Source of the DNA: Gracilariopsis chorda
Lineage: Eukaryota; Rhodophyta; Florideophyceae; Gracilariales; Gracilariaceae
DNA: 64,000 nt
Direction of reading: 5' to 3'
Assembly (NCBI GenBank): GCA_003194525.1
Contig: NBIV01000017.1
Location: forward strand, 1-64,000
Shown here: piece after piece, positions 9,905 to 19,541 of the stretch
How the letters are laid out: each line of letters begins with the position of its first letter
How positions within the stretch are numbered: the stretch's first letter is position 1
The notes under the pieces: model-generated
What the model saw: only the letters and a program-made list of their open reading frames with translations
Told to the model about the DNA's origin: nothing
Databases searched by the model: none
Position numbers and translations under genes: made by a program

Positions 9905-10680
9905 GTGAAAGAGGGTCGTAGGACGTTGTCCAGCGCTTTGCCGGGCATGCAGGGCATGCAGGGACAGGATGTTACTGCTGCTGCTCCCTCTGCGGCAGAT
10001 GTGGACGTGATCGAGTTGCTTGGTCTGAATGAGGAAGCTGCTCAGGAGCCTCCAAACGCTGACCAGGAGGCTCGGAAAAGTAAGTGAATATCAAAGAAGC
10101 GTAAATTGGAGGTCCTGGACGAAGATGAAGATGAAGAGTCTGTTGATTTTGAGCCACAGGTGAAGAGGCCAAGACGATCGAATCGTAAGCCAACTGCACC
10201 TGGTGTGAAGCGACGTGGCTTTGGTATCTCGCAGAAGGTGATGGAGGTGCTGTGTAGTATGGAAAGGAGAGATTTGAAGAGGTGGAGATCATTATGCTCA
10301 AGTCAAGCGAGGATGAAGCTCAGGAGGACTTTGTGGATGATGCGGAAGACGAGGCAGAGAAGTGGCAAAACGCAGGCAGCTTTGACGATAAGAATCTCGA
10401 CAAGCTTCCAGCTGGCTTAAGTACGCCAGGAGAGCTGGCTATGGGAGCGGAAATGTCTTGGGTGTACGAGGTATACTCGTTGCCGAGTGAGTGGCCTGCA
10501 TGCGGAAATGCAGTGAAGCATTCCCATCCATGGATGCAGAGGAAAAATCTGAGGAAGCACCATCGGGCGGAGTGCCTATCACCTGATGACTTCCGAATGG
10601 GTCATCATGCTATGTACTGGCGTCCGTTGCGCAACATGCAAAAGAGATGGGTACTACGACACGTGCAGTGCTGGGCCTGA
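9905..10680 (+). pseudogene. Acidic and zinc-finger-like linker between ParB-like and dioxygenase genes
   Basis: Coding sequence in two frames joins the ParB-like gene to the dioxygenase gene. It starts just after the ParB-like stop (AGHAG/GMQGMQ repeat region). Next come an Asp/Glu-rich patch (VLDEDEDEESVDFEP) followed by a basic patch (KRPRRSNRKPTAPGVKRR), then a second acidic patch (KSSEDEAQEDFVDDAEDEAEK). Near 10495-10560 an ACGN ... HSHPW ... KHHRAEC pattern looks like a Cys/His metal site. An in-frame TGA at about 10085 and two frame changes interrupt it. A GTAAGT at 10080 was considered as a splice donor, but no acceptor at a believable distance was found. The three pieces and the dioxygenase were probably once one long protein. 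Confidence 0.4.
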
Positions 10681-11567
10681 AGATGCCGTCATCAGGAACG
10701 GCATCGAAAGAAGAGGAAGCGTTATGGATGGCTGCTTTTGAGAGAGAGGACTTGGCTCGTGTTTACTTTGCGAAGAAGAGAGTGGAGCTGTCGAAGAGAG
10801 GGTTTTGTGTGCTGGAGAATTTCAGGACAGATGAAGGCATGGCGAGTGAGGCTTCGAACAGGGGACTGCAAAAGGACGAAGATGTGATAGGAGAACTGAT
10901 GGACTTCTTCGAACGCGACTTTGTTTCGCAACCGGATCTCACGAACGAAGCGAATCGTGTTTTCTGGAATATGATCATCAATGAAGGAGGGGTAAAGGAT
11001 GTTAAGAATGGTATCAAGGCGGTGGGGCGTTTCATCACAACCAGACGAGTGATTGCGGACAGAATTGAGGAGCTTGAAAACGGTGCGGTTCTTGCTCGAA
11101 AGAGAGCCATGTTGGATGCAAGGCTCGGTCAGATTGCAGCGGCTCTCGGGTTGTCTGAAGGTGGAACGATGTATGCCCCTCACACGGGTGGCCGTATCCT
11201 TTGTACTGGAGAGGATTGTCCGAGGCAGGTGCTACACACGGATTTCAGGGCTTTGACGGAGAATGACAGGATGAGAAATGTGAACCCGGGGTATATTGCA
11301 ATGGCATCGGGACCGGATGCGTTCATGATTTGGGTTTGTGAACGGTCACATACTCTAACAATGACAAGGGGTAACTTGAAAGAGCTTTCGGCTTTTATGA
11401 TAGTTCGGAAGTTCAGAGTTCCACCGTTTTCTGTGTTCATTGGAAGAGGGGATGTATTTCATGCTGGGGCTGGGTACAATGATGCAATAGCGAAAGGCTA
11501 TTGCATGCAATACCATATTTACTTTGTACCTGAGGGATACAATCTTCCGGATGCGGTGCATAGGTAA
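10647..11567 (+). CDS. 2OG-Fe(II)-type dioxygenase with double-stranded beta-helix fold
   Basis: ATG at 10647, 306 residues. The first 170 residues are helical and unrecognised. The C-terminal half has the iron-binding pattern of the 2-oxoglutarate/Fe(II) dioxygenase superfamily. QVLHTDF supplies the HxD (H197, D199), and PPFSVFIGRGDVFHAG supplies the distal His (H272) after the usual G-D turn. It is followed by a YCMQYHIYF strand, where family members place the residue that holds 2-oxoglutarate. Such enzymes hydroxylate or demethylate nucleic acids, proteins or small molecules; the substrate cannot be told from sequence. Because it shares a block with a DNA methyltransferase and a KDZ-like transposase, a nucleic-acid or chromatin substrate is attractive but inferred. 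A phytanoyl-CoA-like enzyme is the main alternative. The frame is clean and the metal ligands appear present. Confidence 0.65.
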   Translation: MGTTTRAVLGLKMPSSGTASKEEEALWMAAFEREDLARVYFAKKRVELSKRGFCVLENFRTDEGMASEASNRGLQKDEDVIGELMDFFERDFVSQPDLTNEANRVFWNMIINEGGVKDVKNGIKAVGRFITTRRVIADRIEELENGAVLARKRAMLDARLGQIAAALGLSEGGTMYAPHTGGRILCTGEDCPRQVLHTDFRALTENDRMRNVNPGYIAMASGPDAFMIWVCERSHTLTMTRGNLKELSAFMIVRKFRVPPFSVFIGRGDVFHAGAGYNDAIAKGYCMQYHIYFVPEGYNLPDAVHR

Positions 11568-11599
11568 AGCGGTTTTCGCCTCCCTTCTTTAATGATGAA

Positions 11600-11846
11600 G
11601 AGGACCGTGGCGAATTATGTGAGGTGGGAGGAGGGAAGAGGAGCGGGGAGATGAAGCTGACGATAGAGATGTAGTTATGCAAGAAGCCGAAGGTGAGAAC
11701 CGTCGGATGATGAGGACGATGAGAATATACTGAAACCAGCGAAAATGAACAATGATGGAGATTATGAACAGGAGGATGACGATGAGGGTGAAATGGTTCC
11801 TAAAGGAGCAGAGGGTCTGATAGGTGAGGACGATGAAAGCGATTGA
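11600..11846 (+). pseudogene. Acidic tail coding remnant after dioxygenase
   Basis: After the dioxygenase stop the plus strand keeps acidic coding character in shifted frames. An upstream piece reads GDEADDRDVVMQEAEGE. A 49-codon open stretch at 11697-11846 has runs such as SDDEDDEN and EQEDDDEGE and ends in a TGA. It lacks its own convincing start, so it is read as a detached acidic C-terminal tail of the plus-strand track. Confidence 0.35.
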
Positions 11847-12488
11847 TAATGATAAGTAAACTAGTGATATACGTTTGTTAAATCTGATGATTGCTTTTTG
11901 ATCTTTATAATGATGTTTATAGTAAATGTTTATAGTGAATGGGAGAGGTTTACTACGATGGGGATTACTTTTTATGCGGCTTCATTCGAATGATGCGTAA
12001 TAATGAAGGGATGATGTCTACAAAGATTTCACTTTGTTATATTCCATAAAAAAGGTCTACAAGTATGAGAAGAAACTTGGGATGGGTGTATTGGAGGGGA
12101 GAATGAAGGGGCAGCTCATATGAAACACGAATGGATGTAAAATTGAGTATGGGATTATGTATGAGAATTGAAGGTTATTGTACGGGTGTGAAGGATCCCG
12201 TTGTTATAGCCAAATACCGCGATTGTCCATTCTGTTGATATAGAAAGTACTGGTTCTTTTCATACATGAATGCATTGTGGCGTGCTTGATGTATGAAGAA
12301 GAGTGAAGAGGGTGAAGCATTATCGTGTAGAGGTCCAAAATATTGTTTTTGTGTTGGGAAGGACAAGGGGTGAGCAAATGAGAAGATGATGAAGCTGTGC
12401 ATTTAAGCAGTGACAAAGTTGGTTCAAGTGAAGAGGTGGGACATTCATTATCGACTTTTGAAAATTCATTCACGACTCTTGAACATTC
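11847..12488. other. Non-coding gap, nothing recognised
   Basis: AT-rich spacer between the dioxygenase track and the coiled-coil gene. Only short open frames occur, on the minus strand, with no recognisable motif. Confidence 0.5.
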
Positions 12489-12563
12489 ATGTCATTTGAG
12501 AACACCCACACGCACCTTGACTACTATTTGCAATTTTCAGTCAGTAAGCTTGGGGTAGGGACG

Positions 12564-13175
12564 ATGATGGGAGGGGATGGTGGGGAGGGAGGTGCGGGCG
12601 AGGGTGGTCGAGGAGGAGGGGTAGGGGGAGGTGTAAGGAGACAAATGGATGGGTTCTACGACGATGTGAAGGAACTATTGAGGAGCGCTGGGGGAGGACT
12701 TAAGGAGCGTTTGGATGAGTGTATTGAGGAGGTTGTCATGGAGTTGGGAGGGATGGTTCTGAGTGCGTCGGAGGAAGGAGTGCCGATGGGTGCTGTGGAT
12801 GAGTTACGCCGAAGGGTGAGGGAGGCTGGGGTGTGGGCAGAGCAGCACGTCGATGGGGTTGTGGCGTGTGTGGAAGAGGAGCTGGGGAGCCTGTGGAAGG
12901 AAAATGAGGAGTTGCGAGGACGGCTTTTGGAGTTGTAGAAGCGGCTTTTACTGGTGGACAGGGCTGTGCATCTAGTCGAGGATATGTGGAACAAGATGTA
13001 TGGAGGTGGAAGGGAAGGTGGGGTGGGAGATGCTGTCAGGAGTGGGTCTCCGGTTACTCCTGGAGGTAGAGGGGGTGTGAAGAGGAGGTTGGAGGAGAAA
13101 GACGAAGAAGGATTGGAGGTTAAGAGTCGGTTGAAGAGGAGGCATGCAAAGAGGGAAGAGGGAGAAGAAGGCTAG
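12564..13175 (+). pseudogene. Gly-rich, coiled-coil small protein with one in-frame TAG
   Basis: Open from ATG 12489. The likelier start is the MMGGDG site at 12564, because it opens the Gly-rich compositional block (GGVGGG). Next is an amphipathic helical region with coiled-coil heptads (LKERLDECIEEVVMELGG, then ENEELRGRLLEL). A TAG at 12936-12938 interrupts the frame, but the same frame stays open after it with the same character (RLLLVDRAVHLVEDMW). It ends at 13175 with a basic tail (KRRLEEKDEEG, LKRRHAKREEGEEG). Function is not recognised. The purine-rich coding strand matches the dioxygenase track and suggests membership of the same element. It is either recently disabled by one nonsense change or read through. 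Confidence 0.45.
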
Positions 13176-13667
13176 TGATGTTTAGGATTGTCGTTGAGGC
13201 TGTTAGGTTGACAGAATGGGTGGTATTGGAATCTGATGCGCGGTGCGTCGGGTGTGTGAGAACGGAGAGAGCTACCCAGATGAGTTCCTGAGGATGAGTT
13301 GGAAGTCAAACTAGGGCAGTATGAAGTTTGAAATTCAAAAGATGGAAATAAAAATGTTAATTTTGGTTGGGTGCTCGAAATGGCACTGGCCGCTGCGCGC
13401 CCAGCGCCATTTCGAGATCTGTATCTAGCTTTTAGTGGAGAATGAACTTGCTCCAAATTGAAACTAGCGATGCACAGTGCAGGTGAGGCAAGGCTCTGTA
13501 AGATATGGAAGTGTGAATTCCAAAAAAGTTTTTTTTTACTTGGCAAGCGCCAGAAACTAGCAGAATGTATCATTTTCCTAGTATTTTTGAGCTTCTGCCT
13601 AAGAAACTTGCGATCTAGCACCTCTATCTAGCATTCCGAGATCACCGACGATTTGTTCTGTTTCCAA
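13176..13667. other. Non-coding gap with hairpin
   Basis: No gene recognised. The only structure is a stem-loop at 13374-13416, listed separately, and a poly-T/A patch near 13530. Confidence 0.5.
13374..13416. repeat. Short GC-rich stem-loop
   Basis: CTCGAAATGGC at 13374-13384 pairs exactly with GCCATTTCGAG at 13406-13416. An inner CTGG/CCAG pair surrounds a CCGCTGCGCGC loop. It could be the terminal hairpin of a small transposon, but no element ends were found around it. Confidence 0.7.
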
Positions 13668-15031
13668 TCAATGAAGTCTCAAGTCTTCAATTTTCAGGCT
13701 AGTACGAAGCAACCATTGCTGAAAAAGAATGCCAGAGTTCAGCAGCCGATTATCACTATAGTGTCTACGTTTGGGATGTTCTGCCTGTGGTCCACTCCCT
13801 TCGTCTCGGTTTTCTCGCATCCATTGATAAAATATATGTTGCTGTATCCGAACAGGGCATGAAGCTCTCCATAAGGGGCAGAGCAGTGAAAATGACCCTT
13901 TCTCAGGTTCCATTGAATCAGGCTTCAAACGCTTGTACTTGACCACTCGACGTCGAGGATTTCTGGTTCCCATTTCATGCAATTCTTTTCCCCCTACCAG
14001 TTGGACATCTAGAGCTTCCGACCTGAATAATCCACTTGGCTCTACGACGACAGCTCTCATTGCAAGGGTTGTACCTCGTTTGTCTTTGGGTGAACGTCCA
14101 GCATCAGATATAACATCTACTCCGGGTTCATGGGCACCTTGGTAGTTCCGGACAACTATTAATTCCTCAACAGAGTCTGCAGATATATCCAGAGTAGACT
14201 TGTCCGAGTTTGGTCTCCTCCGAATGCTTTCCTCTGGTCTGAACAAATTTCTATATCTCTGTCGGACAATGTTTGGTCTTGGTTGCAAGATATCGTATAC
14301 CTTCGGAACCATGTATCGATTATTTGGATTAGAAACCATTCTTCTTCTCTTGAAAGGAGAAGAATATCCGGTGAATTATGACTGAGAGGACCTCCGGACC
14401 ATAAATATGTGTAGCGCACGTCATAGCCTCGAACAGAAAGAGACACATTGCTTTGAAGGGGAACAAATGACGGATCTCCACCCCATACGTACTACATATC
14501 GATGAATGTGACAACGGTTGCAAGTAACACATTTAAGTGTGTTGATAGCGTTAGAAAAGAACGTAATCGATATATGTATTCAAGTTACGAATTGATACAA
14601 AGTCGTCTGAAAGAAATCCCAAGTGATCTGGAGCTTTCATATCGACAGCATGGTCCTTCCGTCTCTGTAACAAGCAGAACTGGGCCAAAATACTTGCGCA
14701 TACCAATACGAAGCACTCACGCCTAGTACTGGAGATTACGTCTAATCGCTCGATGAACGTTTGCAATGCGCATCCCACAAAACGCTGGTAGTGAGCCAGT
14801 GATTAGTTGGTGCTCCGGATGTAAAGAAGTTGCAGGTTGGAGACCTTCACAATTACTTTCTGACCTTGCATCCCAGACATATTTCGCTCTATAGTGAATG
14901 ACTTGACCAGGTCTCCCAGCGAACTGCATAACCGTCTTATCTTGCTCCTGTTGAACGCTGGAAGAATGAGAGAAGTTAAAGTACATAACGTTTTGGGGAA
15001 GGTCGGCTCTAGCTCCTACGTCCACCTGCAT
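13668..15031 (-). pseudogene. Unknown broken gene, possibly secreted or membrane-linked
   Basis: Several minus-strand open stretches with coding character follow one another in different frames. These are 14723-15031 (NVMYFNFSHSSSVQQEQDK, then SLPAFCGMRIANVHRAI), 14551-14778 (FVLVCASILAQFCLLQRRK, a short hydrophobic helix) and 14400-14530 (SNVSLSVRGYDVRYTYLW). The last is 13668-14339, a 223-codon frame with RGTTLAMRAVVVEPSGLF. The family is not recognised. The pieces could be exons of one gene, or remnants separated by frame changes. A GTGAGT near 14720 is one possible splice donor, but no exon structure could be proved. The 223-codon stretch is the best supported part. Confidence 0.35.
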
Positions 15032-15379
15032 AATTCATTTGTTATGTATCGATGATTCAGGGGCTGTATATTCTCTCTTGGACGACGGCCTGCTCCCGAC
15101 AGTAGTCCAATACATCTTGATGGTGGTCGAAGCGAAGAAGAACTCATGTCTGATTGCAGGAAACGGAGAGTAATTGAGAGATTGGGTGCTCACTTTTCAA
15201 TGAAAAATGTACCATCTCTACAGCATAGGTAGAGAGCTAGTGGTGCACAATAGTTGCACGCATGCTATATGCGTATAAATATTGTCCTCAAAGTCTCCAG
15301 ATGTTCCTGACACTAGTACTATATTGATATTTCACATAAGACTAAGTACGTATGCATTGCATTCTTATTTACTATGCGT

Positions 15380-15700
15380 TTCAGACGTCAAAACTTTTCG
15401 AGGACAGTTCTACCTACGTATGCAGCGTATAGTTTATTCCTATTCTTGTTAGAGGGGTGTACCTTTGTGGTACTTTGTGGTCTACATATGCACTACATAA
15501 ATCAGAAATATTTTTGTTAGAATGGTATAAGTTTGCAGTACTGCGCAGTGTACCTATGCAATAGGCAACATATAACTATTTCTGTTAGAAGGGTATAGGT
15601 TTGCAGTACAGTGTAGCCTACGTCTGCACTACCTAAAATACAACAATTTTTTATGAGAAGGGTGTACGTAGGTGGTAATGTACCTAATTGTTTTTTTGAT
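15380..15700. repeat. Degenerate tandem repeat, period 67-69 bp, about 4-5 units
   Basis: Units with the core TTGTTAGAAGGGTATA start at about 15447, 15514, 15582 and 15651 (spacings 67, 68, 69). An eroded earlier unit lies near 15394. Each unit also repeats a later core with GCAGTAC...GTGTACCTAYGCA. No open frame runs through it. It lies in an otherwise empty stretch from 15032 and looks like a decayed minisatellite. Confidence 0.7.
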
Positions 15701-16779
15701 GTCTGAATAGGATGTATTTCTATTTTACGTAATATCTAATCGGCTAACGATTTTATATTTATGCTAGAATATACTCTAAAGTTGCAGAAAACGTTTCTCC
15801 AAACAGCCACCTACATCCTATTCCACTGTAATTGGTTCTTCGTTTCAACTATCATCTCGCGCCATGCTCGATATGTCCCAAACAAATGTCCGCTACCTAC
15901 AAAAATACCATTTACGCCCCCAGAAGGAGTCTATTCGACCGCGCTTCTGCACATAATTGGAAAAATCTGCATGATACTGTCTGAAATGAAGCAAAATTGG
16001 TGTGCACCGTGGCACTTTAAGTTGGTTTTCGGAAGAGATTATGTGCTCCGTTGCCCCGAAGATCGACAGCGTGTACATGGAATTGGAAGAGTACCAACTG
16101 ATCGTACGCACCAAAGATTTGCCTGTTCGTTGGCTCTCAGAGATATCCACGTGTGAGACGGGTTAGACAGGGCTGATAAACGTTGAGGCTGTTGAGAGTG
16201 ACAGATCTTGCACGTTTTCGACCGATTCGCACCAGTAGGGGAAATCATGTGATTACCAATGGCTAGTCGTTTGTAGGGAAATGAATGTGCGTTTATTCAT
16301 TTATCCTAAAGGGTCAACTAGCTCATTGTCAGAGAATTCTTTAGGTAGGTAAAACAAGAGAAGGCGGCCTTCAGCAGCGCTGCGCGCCGCCGAATACATG
16401 TGACATTGGGGTACCTGCAGGCTGTTTGCGAGCGATAGCGAACAAACGGCCTGCAGACCAATGAGGACTGCGGCGCCAAGAGTGACTATGGTACATAGTT
16501 TGCACTAAAGCGCTCAATGTTAAATGGCTGGCTTTGTACTCCTTTCTATAGTGCCAGCCACTCAAACGCAAGTAAGAATTGTCCTAATTTGTCCGAACGA
16601 AAAGTGGTAACCGTTTAGTGCCACTTTAAATTCTTTTAACTTTTGACCGACATGTCAGAGTTCAAGTGTGTGATTGATTGCTATTGGCTGACAATGCAGA
16701 ATTGATTTCAGAGTTAGCCACTCTGCCACCGATTGGCTGGTACTACTGTAATGCCAGCCAATGAGCAGCAAGAGCAGTC
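15701..16779. other. Gene-free stretch with scattered repeat fragments
   Basis: No gene could be supported. A plus-strand open frame at 15761-16156 has no motif and no clear coding signal. Three short copies of a TAGTGCCAGCCACTCA / GTAATGCCAGCCAATGAG motif (near 16540 and 16750, and again near 42010) mark decayed copies of a dispersed repeat. A hairpin lies at 16415-16456. Confidence 0.5.
16415..16456. repeat. Stem-loop with 14-bp arms
   Basis: CTGCAGGCTGTTTG at 16415-16428 pairs with CAAACGGCCTGCAG at 16443-16456 (13 of 14), with a 14-nt loop. It has no associated gene and could be a small element end or a foldback scar. Confidence 0.65.
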
Positions 16780-16960
16780 AACATGGAGTAGCAGCCAATG
16801 AGGTTTGAGCTTTTTTGGTGCTGCTGCTGAGTTTTTAATTGGCAGGGGGACGTCGGGCCAAATTGGAAATTTCATGCGCTAAAAGGTGCTTCAAGAGGAT
16901 GTTTTGGCGCAATGCCTCCCGTCAATCAAAAACATCCTTCTCATCCTTGAACAAATCATT
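16780..16960. repeat. Dispersed terminal-repeat copy, same family as 41220-42010
   Basis: Contains GCTGCTGCTGAGT, then a gap, then GGCGCAATGCCTCCCGTCAATCAA. The same succession is found at 41255-41372 (GGCGCAACGCCACCCTTCAATCAA) and inverted at 41870-42000. It looks like one arm of an element whose other arm was not found here. It borders the 3' side of the Helitron coding region. Confidence 0.5.
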
Positions 16961-17094
16961 ATAGTACGGGTGGTGTTGGGATAAGAGGTAAAGGCCCTTG
17001 GCTGCGTGCGGCGCTGCAAGTGACAGTGAAGAAATGAGAAAAAGCGGTGGGAAGGAAAGGGCGTAGAGTACGGAAAAGATGAAAATCAAGTAGT

Positions 17095-18583
17095 TTAAGT
17101 CAATGAATGAAGAAAGCAAGAAATATGATTAAAGGTGTGGAGGGATAAAGAACTGAATTGCTTCGACAGCAATAGCTTCGCGGTGGCCACAGGCATGAGA
17201 TGATGTGTCTGTGTATTTCCGGGTGTAAGCTGTTGGTCACGCAGAAGCAGCACATGGTCATTCCTTCGAACGGGCGACAATGCCAAGTAAAAGTGACCTG
17301 CGCAGAACAAGTTGGATTGCACATCAAAAACCAAGGCATCCAGGGTCTTTCCCTGTTCCTTTTGAACGGTTGCGGCAAACGCAAGAAGAATGGGAAACTA
17401 CCTTTGAATCATTCGAATGTCTACAAAAAGAAAACTCGAAATCGATGACGTGCAGGATCTATCATTCTGGCACCTGTCCGTTCTCGTCGAATCGAGCCAC
17501 CTGCATCGTAAAATGATCGACACACACAACCAAGAACAGCTTTTCATTGACCACAGCGGGATGTTGCACGTTCTGAATGCCCTTGACTGGCACACCAATC
17601 TTCAAGTCCAAGTTATGAGGCGATATTGTAGTAGGCGCATGCTGATAGGCAAACTTGGGAAAGGTAGTATTAAAGATGCTGGACTATGGATTATGTCCAC
17701 AAGCAGGTTGTACAGTCGACGCTGACGGAAGAACGAACCGCTCAACACGGAGAAGATCAATAGCTGCTGCATTATGGCCATCAATCAATTGGTTTGTGGA
17801 GGCAATGGGATTTTTTTTCTGAGATCCACACCCTCCTTGTGGCGTGCTGTAAGCCACTTTCACAGGAAGTTGTTCGCAAGCTCTGGTAGATTTGAGTGGT
17901 ATTGGATCATTTTTAGATATTTTTTTGCATGCAATCGAAAGTAAGAGTGACGCAAATGCTGGATAATCGGCTTGGCGTACTTGTTCGGTGAGGTAAAGCA
18001 CTTAAACCAAGCACAATGTCCACAGACCACTCTTTTCTACGACACCCGTTGAGAATTTTTTGTTTTCACTGGTCTCCCATTACCACTCTTCTCAGCCTCC
18101 ATGTATACCTGCGGCATAAATGGAAGCAGTTGGGAGAGGTCTCCGGATAGAACGATAGTCATGCCCGCAAGAATTGGCGTGTTTTCCATTCCAGTGAACC
18201 TAAGGTATTTGAGCAACGCATCCATGAGTTTAAATAGTCTTCTAGAGAGCATGGAAGCCTCATCCAGGAAGAGCAGTAGTACTTTGCGTAACAGTTTGGC
18301 ACGTCGAAATTGGGGACCGTACTTACACAAAGTGGCTATAGTGCTGCTTGTGCTGCCCTTATCAGCTACAACCAGTCCAAGCAGTTTATGTAAAGTGCGT
18401 CCAACTTCGTACAACAATTATTCAATGCCTGTTGTAGCAATTATTTCAGTGAGCATTCCTTTCGATTCAGCGATATCGCGAAGGAGGTTGAGAACGTATG
18501 TCTTCTCGGTGTCTGCGGATACTTGCGCAGATAACATCCTTCCCGGGACGCTTTTTCGCTCTTTCAGTACTTCTGATTGTTGA
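17095..18583 (-). pseudogene. Helitron PIF1-type helicase region
   Basis: PIF1/RecD-like motifs are seen in order on the minus strand. The Walker A site is eroded (VSADTEKTYVLNLL where GxxGTGKTYxL is expected). It is followed by ATTGIE...GRTLHKLLGL, then LLFLDEASMLSRRLF (Walker B). Next comes GMTIVLSGDLSQLLPF (motif III, Q-LLP), a 17684-18001 stretch (VRQADYPAFASLLL), and TVQKEQGKTLDALVF (motif V). The last is GHFYLALSPVRR (motif VI, about 17260-17300). The helicase unwinds donor DNA for Helitron transfer. Multiple stops and frame changes, and the lost Walker A lysine context, show it is dead. The motif order makes the identification firm. Confidence 0.75.
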
Positions 18584-19541
18584 AGGGTAGCAATGAAGGT
18601 GACAATGACTTGCCTATGGCAAGTTTTTGAGGTCGCTTACCGTGATTGAAACGTTGAAGCATTTTGCATCACGCGCGCGTCTCCAGTAATTTTAGCTCGA
18701 TGTTTCTCGGCCAGTGCTGCACAACCCTGCTGTAGCTGTTGCGAGAAGAAGCTGTGATCGCGAAGCAGTGGTCCACCGTGTCAGTCTGAGACCCCCACCA
18801 CACTCCTATACATCACTTGCTTTGGTTGCTGCTCATCGCTTCTAAGTATGTCGCTACATAGTGCCTTCCAGTTCTCGATGGCCATTTCATTTTTGTCTGC
18901 GCCTTGCTGGTATAATGTAGCAACCAGAAGTCTTAGACCTGCAAGCATGCTGTAGATTTGGACTGCTTCCTAGAACCTAATATGAAACCCAGTTCCGTCC
19001 ATGAGCAGTCCGCTTGCAATCACCGTTTCACAATGCGTTCCATACAGCTGTTCATTGAAAGTCCTTGCGTCTTGTTAGGAGCTCGGGCCGTGATTCATGA
19101 GCAGCAAGGGAAGAGCAAACAGCTCAATTCTGGACGGTTACACACTTCTCATCCTTGCGACGCACTGCTCGTGTTTCTTGGGCTCTACCACGTACATGGG
19201 CAGATCGCAGTCGTCTGTGGACACCTAATTGCTTTCACTGTCATGGTAATGAAGCAAATGGGCAGAACGCATGCGACAAAAACGCGCAGCTTTTCAAAGT
19301 AAGAAAGGTAGTCGAGGTTGGCATATGCTTTGGGCCTTGCAAAGTAACTCTCTAGTGTAGATGGTTGCGATGCAGAAAGGAGATAGTTTGGACCTCTGAG
19401 CAGAAAGATGCGCTCTTTTCCCAAGTGAATGGCCAGTCGCTGTACTTTACATATGAGTTTTACATGGCAAAATTCAAAAATTTTCCAAGCTACGTTGACA
19501 GTGCCCACCACATGCGCGCGCATGTATGCACGAATGCTGTT

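Noticed and set aside
10075-10110. Intron with the perfect donor GTAAGT at 10080
   Set aside because: The only nearby AG gives a 17-nt intron, too short to be believable, and no branch site or distant acceptor restoring the frame was found.
15761-16156. 131-codon plus-strand frame as a gene
   Set aside because: No motif, weak coding texture and overlap with an equally long minus frame.
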